Shown: positions 53,301-63,164 of the stretch, piece by piece
Position numbering within the stretch: the first letter of the stretch is position 1
Layout: each line of letters begins with the position of its first letter
Source of the DNA: Anagrus nilaparvatae
Taxonomy: Eukaryota > Arthropoda > Insecta > Hymenoptera > Mymaridae
Assembly (NCBI GenBank): GCA_022575985.1
Contig: JAKSXM010000277.1
Location: 1,855,666-1,919,665 of the forward strand
Direction of reading: 5' to 3'
DNA length: 64,000 nucleotides
Translations under genes and position numbers: made by a program
Notes under the pieces: generated by a model
Told to the model about the DNA's origin: nothing
The model's input: the letters and a program-made list of their open reading frames with translations, nothing else
The model's database searches: none

Positions 53301-53935
53301 CGAATTTTTCGATAAAAAAAAAAATTGGTATTTTTTGTATTTTTTAATGAAAAAAAAATTTTCAAAAAATTAGTTATCAGATTTGAGATATTGAGTAAAA
53401 ACCGTACTTTTAAATATAAGTACTTTCGTGGAAATAAATGAGGTATTACATCCAAATTAAAAAAAAAAAAAATTAGTTTGAGATTTTTTGAAAAAAAATT
53501 TTTGAAAAAAAAATTAGGTCTTAATTCCATAATAAAAGTAAAAATAATATTTTATTGACCAGAATTTGAGTGAAATTTCACCGGTTACATACATACACAC
53601 ATACACACACATACAGACTTTTTTTAAAAACCGGCTTTTTAGCTTCCTGTCACAGAAAAGCCGTTTATAGCATAATGGAATTAAGTTGGCTAACATGAAT
53701 CGGTTGGTACTGGTATCTTCTTTGTATTGCTATCATTGTCTGCTGCATGTGCAAAGGAAAAATATTTTTAAAAAAGGTATCAGTACCAACCGATTCATGT
53801 TCGCCAACTTAATTCCATTATGCTATAAACGGCTTCTCTGCAGTTCCTGAGGTCCCAAAACGTGCTTATATGCCAAAAAATCAAAAATCAAAATTTGACC
53901 CATCACAATGGTTCCTCTATGAGGAACAAAAATTT
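53300..53935 (-). mobile_element. Second copy of the GGTTCCTC-ended repeat family, inverted
   Basis: Read on the minus strand it repeats the landmarks of 45,255-45,867 in the same order: TCCTC..GAGGAACCATTGTG, GATTTTTTGGCATA, a (TG/TATG)n tract with AACCGGTGAAATTTCA, TATGGAATTAAGACCTAATT, and GTAATACCTCATTTATTTCC with GAAAGTACTTATATTT. It has an extra internal insertion carrying the nested foldback at 53,653-53,840. It has a CA/CATA microsatellite at 53,584-53,615. The boundary toward 53,300 is uncertain. Confidence 0.65.
53653..53840. repeat. Nested foldback within the repeat copy (53-bp arms)
   Basis: The arms 53,659-53,711 and 53,782-53,834 are reverse complements with one mismatch (GGCTAAC against GGCGAAC), and the pairing extends a few bases further outward with mismatches. 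The intervening loop is ~70 bases. The other copy of the parent repeat at 45.3 kb lacks it, so it inserted into or formed in this copy only. Confidence 0.8.
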
Positions 53936-55174
53936 AAATGATTTATTGTTAATTATTAAATAAATTAAAAAATAATTAAGGGTACATTCGCTCAGATTTG
54001 AAAATAAAAATCAACTTTTTTTTTTAATTGATTTGTGTTCAAAAAGTATTCAAGAATATGGAAAAAAAATTTTAAATAAATCCCGCAAATAATAAAAAAA
54101 CGACAGCGCCTAAAAGTGAAATTATTAGTATGCAAAAATACAAGATCCGAAACTTTAAACGCGTTTTTCTCAAAACGAACTTTTTGAAAACGGCCCACAT
54201 GATAACGAAAAAACTATTGGTCCGATTTTAATTTTTTTTTTTTAAATCTATTTGTTATGCAATTCTAAAAGTTATGAACTACAAAGAACCTGATCGGAAG
54301 ATTTTTTTGGTCTCTAGGTTTCGAAAGTTTTTAGGCAAAAAAAAACGGTCAGATTTCGACTTTTTTCTATTCTATCGACTCGACCTTCATAACTTTTTTA
54401 ATTTTTAATATTTTTTATTGGTTGTAGTTCATTACCTGCAAAAACTTATGTACTTTATGGTGTTTTTTTTTTTTTAAATTTCGTACGATCCCAAACCGAG
54501 TTATGGTGTGGGCTGATTTGGACCTTTTTTTTTAGGCACCAACTTCAGCGCCATCTCATCACATGTAAAAAAAGAGAAAATAAAAAAAAAATTTTTTTTG
54601 TATTCATTATAAGTGCATAAAACAGCTGTAAAAAATCTTTTTATTATTCAATAAACTTTTTGAGAAAATTAATCTGAAAAATAACGTTATTTTTACTCAA
54701 AACTCAGCGAATGTTAAAAATTTTTTAAAAATATAAAAAACTGCAGTAGTTGAATTAGATTCGATCAAAATCACTGAAAATCTATGCCTCCAAACTTTCG
54801 TTTACATACATCTTATTTTATCTTTAAAAGAAACATACAATATCTGATAAATCTTAATAACTTATATTTTGTTTTCATTATAAAAAAGGGGTTATTTTTA
54901 AATATATTTAAAAATAACGTTTATTTTATTCAAAAACAAATAAAAAAAAAAAAATGAATCATTTTTTTTCATCTACATTTTTATAAAATAATCAATGTTT
55001 TGCCGGAGTTGCCGAAAAAAATTAAAATTCGCGATAAACATTAATTTTTATAATCACATACCGATATTGATAATAATTTTCAAAGCATTTAGCTGATGCT
55101 AAATAAATTTAACAAAATGAATTCTTAGCGTATGTTTGTGTCTTAATAAGAATTTTGAGTAACCGATGGATTAC
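53936..55174. other. Non-coding interval, homopolymer-rich
   Basis: Many A/T runs of 8 or more bases and no convincing exon. Within the predicted intron between the 55.2-kb and 51.6-kb exon candidates. Confidence 0.45.
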
Positions 55175-55284
55175 CTGTTTCAGATCAAGTTTAATCTTTT
55201 TTCTTAATCTATAAATTGAGCTTTTGGGAATATAGTCTGGCCCTTTATGCAAATAACTATTATAAATCATCCTTTGCATTGTAA
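55175..55284 (-). CDS. Candidate first coding exon of the transposase-like gene
   Basis: On the minus strand the acceptor TTTTCTTTAATTTAG precedes this 110-bp segment and the donor CAG|GTAATC follows it. The frame is open: MQRMIYNSYLHKGPDYIPKS then IYRLRKKIKLDLKQ. An ATG at 55,279-55,277 lies a few bases inside the exon and could be the start, which would make the preceding intron lie in the 5' UTR. The product is basic; a 'P-K-S-x-x-Y-R-x-R/K-K' patch is common at the N termini of transposon proteins, probably for DNA binding or nuclear import. It ends in phase 0, compatible with the exon candidates at 51.6 and 46.1 kb. Alternative: an unrelated small exon, or chance. Confidence 0.45.
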
Positions 55285-56893
55285 CTAAATTAAAGAAAAT
55301 AAAAATAATAATCATTTAGTTTAAATTTACCAAATTAAATCTTCAACTTGTAAGTCATTAGAAATAATAAGAGTCTGAGTGAAGACATGTAGAATAAGAA
55401 AATATATATTAATTTATTAATTTCTTTATTACTTATTTATTTTTTTTATTTTTATATCATTCTAAATCACAATTTACCATTCGAAGAAAGATGGGTTGAG
55501 GCTTCAGATTGGGTCGGGATTAAAATACGATCTGGGCCATTCTTTTTTTGCTCACATGTTTAAAAATTTACTATTTGTTTATTAATTGAAATTACAATTT
55601 TTTTTTTGTTGAATGTGTGATATTGTATAATGTATATTGTATAATGTATATGTGATATTTGATCTAAAAAATCCAAGCGTATCAGAGAATAAATTTTTCT
55701 GGATTTTTAGTCAGGAAAAGTATTAAATTTAATGAAAAATTTACGCTTTCCTGCCAAAATATCGGCACAATTTTTTGAAAATCCCAGATAAAAAATATTT
55801 TTATAGATTAGATTATTAATTAGAACCACACTTAGCCTTTGGGATAATTTCTAGCTAGATTGAATATTGGTAAAAGGGTACCTTTAAAAAAAAAACCTAA
55901 TTCAAACTTTAAATTTTTAATAATTGTTTAAAATTTCCCAATTTTCAAGAAAAAAGTTAATAATAAATACGTGCTAATGCTACGTGCTACGTGCTTCATG
56001 CAGACTAATTAAGCATAATTATTATTTAAATTATTTCAAATTTTAATATGATAGATCTAAAGCAAGTAAACCCCTTTGATCTTGCACAACAATGGTCATA
56101 CAAAATTGGCTTCTTACTATATATAGCATGTTGACTATAGTAATGCAATGTAGTTGAACATGTATTAACATAATTGCACAATTAAAAGATTGTTTACAAG
56201 ATAACAATAAAATATTTTTTAAATAATGCTTACTTTTCTTTATCGCTAATTATCCACTAAATACTGTTATGTAAAATTTTAGTATTTAACAGCCTTGATG
56301 CAGTATAATAAATACTTAGCAGTGATAATAAATTTGGCAGAATAAATCTGTAAATTAAATTTTAAACTAATTCCCAAAATAAAAACATAAACTAATTTTA
56401 TAAAATTACCTTTATTTTTTTACTTCATGAACCCTTTCTTCATTAATATTTTAACTAAATTTTTTTCACGTCAAAAACTATGTAGGTCCCAATTTTAATT
56501 TTTTATGCTAAAATATTATGTTGAAATTAATTTTTAAAAATAGGTTAAGTTTTCAAGGTTAAAAGTATAATTTTTGGAAAAATTATTCAAATTCAATATT
56601 TATTTTTTTTTTTTCAATTTTTTTAAAACAAAAAAAAAGGAAAATTATTTTTAACCTTAAATTTTTAAAATTAAAAATATATTTTTACTATCGGTCTTAA
56701 AAAATTTAATTTAAATACAAGATAAAATCTAAAACTGTATAAAAATACGAGATAAAGAAAATAATTTTTCATCAAAATATTGTAACATAATTATTTCTAA
56801 AAGAGGTAAGAGGAAATTTTTTATTTAATCAGATTTAGTTAGACTAGAATCAATGAAATTCATTTTTAATTTTTACAAATAGAAAATACCACA
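55285..56893. promoter_or_regulatory. 1.6-kb AT-rich gap between divergent exon candidates
   Basis: It lies between a minus-strand exon (55,284) and a plus-strand exon (56,894), so it would contain both 5' regions if the exons are real. It contains short tandem words (TGTATAATGTATAT near 55,620-55,660; TACGTGC three times near 55,968-55,998). No definite core promoter could be assigned. TCAGATTTAGTT near 56,828 loosely fits an insect initiator and is only a suggestion. Confidence 0.2.
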
Positions 56894-57122
56894 ATGTTTT
56901 CGTTTGCAAGTATAATTTTTACAAAACTCAGAGACAAACGATTCACAGTTCCAACATCAGATGTCTATAAATGGGACACAATTAAAGATGAAAAAGTTAA
57001 AGTACATTTTAACGAGAAAACTAAAATAAAAGGGGTCAAGTTTTATACTAAATGTTTAGATACTTGTACAGAAAATCACAATCATGATTTATATCGTAAA
57101 TGTTCCATTGAAGTTTTTGGCT
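56894..57122 (+). CDS. Candidate exon with ATG and strong splice donor, unknown protein
   Basis: The ATG at 56,894 (context ACCACAATGT) opens 76 complete codons: MFSFASIIFTKLRDKRFTVP, then SDVYKWDTIKDEKVKVHF, then CLDTCTENHNHDLYRKCS. The frame meets GT|AAGT at 57,123, a consensus splice donor; reading through gives only ten more codons, mostly Leu/Ile, to a stop. A pyrimidine-rich TTTTTACAAATAG just upstream (AG at 56,881-56,882) could be an acceptor, giving an internal exon with the ATG near its 5' end. The composition is less AT-biased than the flanks. No domain was recognised. The terminal-inverted-repeat element starts ~47 bp downstream of the donor, so the following exon would have to lie beyond 61.1 kb; I could not find one. 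Confidence 0.45.
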
Positions 57123-57168
57123 GTAAGTCTTTAATTCTATTGATTCTTTTATAGTTAAGGGCCAAAAA

Positions 57169-57637
57169 CATTGACACAGGAATTTTGGAGGACTAACCTG
57201 GAAATAAGGTCTATTTCCGTGTTAGAAACTGGAAATTACTATATTTCTGTGTTACGATATAGAAACGGATTATTTCTTGGTTTAAAACTAGAAAAGAAGC
57301 AATTTCTGTGTTACGATATAGAAACGGCTTATTTCTTGGTTTTAAAACAAGAAATTAAATGTTCGAAAAGAAAAGCAAATATATTCCTTGAATGAAAACT
57401 AGAAATAAGTCGTTTCTGTTTTATAAAACATAAATTTATTGATTTCTGGTTTTCAAACTAGGAATCAGATATTAGAAAATATGTGTGACACAATTTCTTG
57501 ATTCAAAACAAGAAAAATTTTTATTTTTTAAAAAAAGTTAAAAAATTATTTTTGGATGTATTTACGGGGTTTTTTGGGTGCGCTAAGCTCAAATTTAATA
57601 ATAAAAATTTAAAAATCGGAACCAATGACCCTGAAAA
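57169..57637 (+). repeat. Left terminal inverted repeat
   Basis: It pairs with 60,701-61,137. It contains a 59-bp tandem duplication (TTTCTGTGTTACGATATAGA begins at both 57,244 and 57,303) that the right TIR lacks, so it is longer. It ends at CGGAACCAATGACCCTGAAA. Confidence 0.85.
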
Positions 57638-58379
57638 CCAACATAACCTAATGCAATGGTATAGTCAGGGTGGACACGGAAGTGAAGTTTTAAAATTCCC
57701 TGACTTTCCAGACTATTTTTTAAAATTTCCCAGTACTTTTTTAGTGTTTCAACCAAATTTCCTGAATTTCCAAAGTTTCCTATAAACAAATTTTAGTAAA
57801 TTTCAGACATTTTCTTTTTCAAAATTTAATATTAAATTTAAATACCCAACTAAGTCTGCACTCTAGTTATTAAATTTACTATATTTTCTGTATTATATAT
57901 TTTTATTATTAAATTGATTTAAAAAGGAATGAACAAAAGTATTAAAAAAAAAAAATAAAATGATCATTTTTTAATATTATATATGTCTAAATATCATTTT
58001 CTATTTGCTGGCTAGTGTTTAAAAAACTTTTAAATCATGTAAAAAATTAGAAAACTGATAAGTCAAAATTTCCATGTTATTTAAATGGGAAACTTTAAGT
58101 GCTTGGTAGTACGGGTAAAATCCTTAAAGATGGGGTGTTTTTATGACCAAAATATCCAAATGTGGGGAGAGCAAAAAAATCTCGAAAAAAAAAAATTAAA
58201 ACACGCTCTACTGAATACGATTACGACATAAATTGTACTTATTCCCCACAATAGAAGATGAATGCGTAGCAATTACCTAAAGATATTTAATGTGGGCAAC
58301 TGGTGCATTTTAAGTAAAAACAAACATGATATTCGGGTTTAGTGACCCAAAAAATATAAATAACCGATAATAATTTAAT
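57638..58379. other. AT-rich interior of the TIR element
   Basis: No open frame of note. It contains a patch of TTTCC.G/TTTCCTGAA-type text near 57,690-57,780 and long poly-A runs near 57,940 and 58,185. Confidence 0.5.
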
Positions 58380-60035
58380 TAAACCCTAATTCCTTAGATT
58401 AAGCCTAATTCCTTAGGTTAAGTTACTGTAAAGCTTGACGTGTCGTTTTTTATTATAACCTACTTCCTTAGGTTACGCTACTGTAAGGCTTGACGTGTCG
58501 TTTTTTATTATAGCCTACTTCCTTAGGTTACGCTACTGTAAGGCTTGACGTGTCGTTCTTTATTATAGCCTACTTCCTTAGGTTACGCTACTGTAAGGCT
58601 TGACGTGTCGTTCTTTATTATAGCCTACTTCCTTAGGTTACGCTACTGTAAGGCTTGACGTGTCGTTTTTTATTATAGCCTACTTCCTTAGGTTATGTTA
58701 CTGTAAGTCTTGACGTGTCGTTTTTTATTATAGCCTACTTCCTTAGGTTACGCTACTGTAAGGCTTGACGTGTCGTTCTTTATTATAGCCTACTTCCTTA
58801 GGTTACGCTACTGTAAGGCTTGACGTGTCGTATTTTATTATAGCCTACTTCCTTAGGTTACGCTACTGTAAGGCTTGACGTGTCGTTCTTTATTATAGCC
58901 TACTTCCTTAGGTTACGCTACTGTAAGGCTTGACGTGTCGTTTTTTATTATAGCCTACTTCCTTAGGTTATGTTACTGTAAGTCTTGACGTGTCGTTTTT
59001 TATTATAGCCTACTTCCTTAGGTTACGCTACTGTAAGGCTTGACGTGTCGTTCTTTATTATAGCCTACTTCCTTAGGTTACGCTACTGTAAGGCTTGACG
59101 TGTCGTTATTTTATTATAGCCTACTTCCTTAGGTTACGCTACTGTAAGGCTTGACGTGTCGTTCTTTATTATAGCCTACTTCCTTAGGTTACGCTACTGT
59201 AAGGCTTGACGTGTCGTTCTTTATTATAGCCTACTTCCTTAGGTTACGCTACTGTAAGGCTTGACGTGTCGTATTTTATTATAGCCTACTTCCTTAGGTT
59301 ACGCTACTGTAAGGCTTGACGTGTCGTTCTTTATTATAGCCTACTTCCTTAGGTTACGCTACTGTAAGGCTTGACGTGTCGTTTTTTATTATAGCCTACT
59401 TCCTTAGGTTATGTTACTGTAAGTCTTGACGTGTCGTTTTTTTATTATAGCCTACTTCCTTAGGTTACGCTACTGTAAGGCTTGACGTGTCGTTCTTTAT
59501 TATAGCCTACTTCCTTAGGTTACGCTACTGTAAGGCTTGACGTGTCGTTCTTTATTATAGCCTACTTCCTTAGGTTACGCTACTGTAAGGCTTGACGTGT
59601 CGTATTTTATTATAGCCTACTTCCTTAGGTTACGCTACTGTAAGGCTTGACGTGTCGTATTTTATTATAACCTACTTCTTTATGTTAGTGTAAGGCTTGA
59701 CGTGTCGTTTTTTTCTTATAGAATACTTCCTTAGGTCACGCTAGTGTAAGGCTTAACGTGTTGTTTATCATTACAGTCTACTTCCTTAGGTTATTTTAGT
59801 GTAAGGCTTGACGTGTCGTTTTTTTCTTATAGAATACTTCCTTAGGTCACGCTAGTGTAATGCTTGACGTGTCGTTTCTTTATTATACACTTCTGATTAG
59901 ATTATGTTAGTGTAATGATTAACGTGTCGTTTTTTTATTATAAACTACTTTCTTAGGTTATGTGGGTGTAAGGCTCAAAGTATTGTTTTTTATACGTCAT
60001 CCTTAGGTTATTTGGATGTAAGGCTGAATTTATAG
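58380..60035 (+). repeat. 55-bp minisatellite, about 30 copies
   Basis: The unit is 55 bp (TACTTCCTTAGGTTACGCTA, CTGTAAGGCTTGACGTGTCG, then a T/A-rich joint of 15); the period was checked at 58,461 and 58,516. About 23 units are highly uniform (58,434-59,680). Both edges are degenerate, with one or two diverged units at the left and about seven at the right. The joint has C, A and T types (TTCTTT, TATTTT, TTTTTT), and a TGTTACTGTAAGTC variant recurs near 58,692, 58,967 and 59,408. This gives a five-unit (~275-bp) higher-order period. Confidence 0.92.
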
Positions 60036-60139
60036 TATAGATTAAAAATGAATGGTAAAAAAACTATAGCATTTTATGGAACCCATTATTAGAAACTTAT
60101 TAATTTGATATAAGATTGCTGATTTTTTAGATTTTTTAG

Positions 60140-60705
60140 ATTTTTACCGGATTTATCAGTTATTAATTTTTTAATGACAAAAAATTTTAGTAAATTGTTC
60201 AAGAATTTCGGGTTCTTCATTCGTACCGTAGTAAAGGAAAATTGATCAAGACTTTTTTAGATAATATTATCTTTACCGAATTTTCCGATTTCTAGGTCCG
60301 TGATTTAAATTTAATCAAAAGATTGATTTAAAGTTTCAGAAATTTGAATTTTAGTTTAGTCTAAATCCCCAAGTACCGCAGCTAAAAATAATTAACAAAA
60401 ATTTTTTTAAAGTAAACATATTTTTACCGAATTTTACGGTTTCGGGATCCATTTTTTTCAAAATTTGGCCGAGACATCCGGTTTTAGGATAATCCAAGAC
60501 CCTAGGTACCGCAGTCAAAAATATTCCATTAAAATTGTAAAAAATAATATTTTTACCGTATTTTACGGTTTTGGATTACATTAATTCAATTTTGGCTGAG
60601 GAATTCGGGATCAGCATAATTCGTAACCCCGAAAGCCATGTAACAAAAAAATTTTTTTTAAGTTTTAAAAATCATACTTTTTTACCGAATTTTGCGGTTT
60701 CAGGG
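60140..60705 (+). repeat. Five diverged ~130-150-bp tandem units
   Basis: TTTTACCGAATTTTACGGTT-like text recurs near 60,143, 60,273, 60,423, 60,553 and 60,681. Secondary landmarks, CC(C/T)(A/T)AGTACCGCAG-like, appear near 60,370 and 60,507. The last unit runs into the inner edge of the right TIR (TTTCAGGGTCATTGG). A plus-strand open frame across 60,571-60,789 is a by-product. Confidence 0.65.
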
Positions 60706-61137
60706 TCATTGGTTCCGATTTTTAAATTTTTATTATTAAATTTGAGCTTAGCGCACCCAAAAAAACCCCGTAAATACATCCAAAAATAATTTTTTAACTT
60801 TTTTCAAAAAATAAAAATTTTTCTTGTTTTGAATCAAGAAATTGTATCGCACATATTTTCTAATATCTGATTCCTAGTTTGAAAACCAGAAATCAATAAA
60901 TTTATGTTTTATAAAACAGAAACGACTTATTTCTAGTTTTCATTCAAGGAATCGATTTGCTTTTTTTTCCGAACATTTAATTTCTTGTTTTAAAACCAAG
61001 AAATAAGTCGTTTCTGTATCGTAACACAGAAATTGCTTCTTTTCTATTTTTGAAAAAGGAAATATAGTAATTTCCAGTTTCTAACACGGAAATAGACCTT
61101 ATTTCCAGGTTAGTCCTCCAAAATTCCTGTGTCGATG
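60701..61137 (-). repeat. Right terminal inverted repeat
   Basis: It is the inverted counterpart of 57,169-57,637, lacking the 59-bp duplication and with small differences such as ATCGATTTGC for AAATATATTC-type text near 60,950. It ends GTCCTCCAAAATTCCTGTGT. Confidence 0.85.
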
Positions 61138-62590
61138 CGGAGTGGGTAGATAAGTATTTAAATATTTATGTGACCATGCTTAATTAATACAAGCAGTTGG
61201 CGCAACTTTTACGTATTGAGTGGTCTGCTCTTTTCTGTATTTTACTCCCAAAAAAATATTATAAAATGTAGTACCAAAAAATACATTTTTTATGCTGATC
61301 TAGATCTTATTATTTGCATATTTTAAGCAACATTACTTTTTTATACAGATCATATTAATTCAAAGACACCTTCAATGAGATTAAATAATTTATTTTTTTA
61401 AATACACTTAGTACATATTATCAAAGAAAAACAGTAAATAAACCAAAATATTTATACATTATTGCACTAGAATATGGCATTTATAATTAGATCAATTAAT
61501 TAATGCGTTAAACTACTTTGGACACTGATAAGCAAATTTCGTTAATGATTGAAATATGCAGTATACGATATAATGACTAAATAATATAAGAAATGCATGC
61601 AAATAAACATCTTTATCTTAAAATATTTTTGAAAACCACTGAATCTTATGCACTTAAATAACATGCAGAAACTTTATTGTTTAGAGCTTAATATCTAATA
61701 CCAAGTACATTTTGTATTCACTATAACGTAAGAGGTAATATAGCTGTCAGTTTTAAACGCCTTGTACCTAGTACCCAAGACCTACACAAAATACTTTCAA
61801 AATCTTGTATATACTGCTTACTAGGTTTTAATTACAGCCAGTAATATACATAAAATATACATAAAATAAGTACACATATTTTGTTTATTAGAAGTTAGTG
61901 TTTACAGGAAAGTACTTTTTAAGTACTAGCATTTTGCTAAGTCTTTAAGCGCTTATCACCTATAGTACCCAGAATGTATTATGGAGTACCTAAAAATTGT
62001 ACTCAGACACTAGCAAGTGCAATATGTACCAAAATTAAAAATCGTTTGCATGGTAAATAAAATGAAATTACAATATTTTTCATTATGACTTTAAAAATTT
62101 TAAAATCACTACGTAATCAATACATAAATGCATTATAATTACTTTATTATGCGTTACAACAATTTGTTTATAACACTTTTTTTTTAACAACACTTTTTTT
62201 ATAATTCACAAACAAATTTCTTCTTCATCTTCCTCTAAACTTATTTTTATCATCCTGATTTATAACTAATAAATTTATAACTAATAAACTTCATCTGACA
62301 AGTAAAAAGTTGAGTGACTTTTTTATTTAATAAAAACTTGGTTCCTTTTTTCAGAAGTAAAAATTTATGATCTTCAAAATTGTTGTTAATGCTGTATAGG
62401 TAATTTGCACTTAAATTATTTTTACTAAAAAACTATAACTAGTAATGGTGTATATATCAGAGACATATACATTAATAACATCACAAAAAAATTAAAAATA
62501 ATTTATTTATTCTAAATTAGAATTAATAAATTATTTTAATAATCAATATAATATAATTTTGATTTAAATCAAATGCAAATATGCAGCTCG
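61138..62590. other. AT-rich non-coding interval with AGTAC-rich patch
   Basis: No gene was recognised. Between about 61,695 and 62,030, AGTAC/GTACT/GTACC words recur at least eight times (for example CTTGTACCTAGTACCC and AAAGTACTTTTTAAGTACT), which suggests a decayed simple or inverted repeat. Confidence 0.4.
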
Positions 62591-62700
62591 AATATACTCT
62601 ACTTGTCCTCTACACAGCCAGTGTTGACAGAATGGACTTCACCCCGCGCGAAGTGCCACTTCGCGCAAACTTCCTGTTTGAGAGCGCTTTATTTAAAAGT
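62585..62700. other. GC-rich patch with perfect 10-bp-arm palindrome at 62,646-62,666
   Basis: GCGCGAAGTG and CACTTCGCGC flank a single C (62,646-62,655, 62,656, 62,657-62,666). The surrounding ~110 bp (CTTGTCCTCTACACAGCCAG at the left, CTTCCTGTTTGAGAGCGC at the right) is far richer in GC and CpG than anything within a kilobase. It could be a transposon remnant or a protein-binding site; no gene is attached. Confidence 0.6.
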
Positions 62701-63164
62701 AAAATTATTACTTTATTAAGTCATATTATTTTTGCGGATTAAACAATAATTAATTAACATAATAAATAAATTGATTTAATAAAATATTAAAAAAAAATAA
62801 AATATATAATTATTACAATGATAATTACCTATTTAATAAAAATGAAATGATTTATTTATTTATAATATTTAATAAATATTATTATTGTTGCAAATAAATA
62901 AAATAATTAATTGTTTAATTAATAATTAATTATTATTTCAACAATTAAGTATTTTAGGTAATTGCAAATATAATATAAATTTCTTATTTTATTTACTTAT
63001 GATATTTTAAAATTTGCTAACAATATTTAAAATTATATTTAATTATATTAAATAATTTATTATTCTTGCAAATAAATAAAATATTTATTTGTGGAAATAA
63101 TAATTAATTGTAAATTAAACAATGAAATATTTTATTTGTTTATGACATTAAAATATTTACCCAT
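62701..63164. other. Very AT-rich low-complexity stretch
   Basis: Almost entirely A and T with repeated AATAAATAAA / TAATTAATTA words. No feature seen. Confidence 0.6.

Larger units (their letters stand above)
57169..61137. mobile_element. ~4-kb element with long terminal inverted repeats and internal minisatellite
   Basis: Both ends read CAT(T/C)GACACAGGAATTTT and so on when oriented inward, and the inverted similarity extends ~440-470 bp (57,169-57,637 and 60,701-61,137). Between them lie ~740 bp of AT-rich text, a 55-bp minisatellite (58,380-60,035) and ~130-bp tandem units (60,140-60,700). No transposase frame is present, so it is non-autonomous. No clear target duplication was seen (left flank GCCAAAAA, right flank CGGAGTGG). 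The TIRs themselves are rich in ATTTCT(T/G)GTTTTA-like internal repeats. Family unknown. Confidence 0.75.

Noticed and set aside
53174..53530. Minus-strand Phe/Lys/Asn-rich open frame
   Set aside because: It is made of poly-A/T runs and short palindromes and runs into a repeat copy.
45255..53935. One 8.7-kb transposon with inverted ends
   Set aside because: The left copy is a self-contained insertion that splits a reading frame in phase with TAA at both borders. Two independent copies explain the data better.
53992..54198. Minus-strand open frame near 54 kb
   Set aside because: Low-complexity Phe/Lys-rich text with no start context, splice signals or recognisable motif.
57171..57785. Open frames on both strands inside the left inverted repeat and its border
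   Set aside because: They coincide with internal repeats of the TIR, and no ATG start or conserved motif supports them.
58380..60035. Insect telomere repeat (TTAGG)
   Set aside because: TTAGG occurs once per 55-bp unit as part of a longer fixed unit; there is no TTAGG tandem run.
60571..60789. Plus-strand open frame at the inner edge of the right TIR
   Set aside because: It spans the ~130-bp tandem units and TIR sequence; coding potential is not credible.
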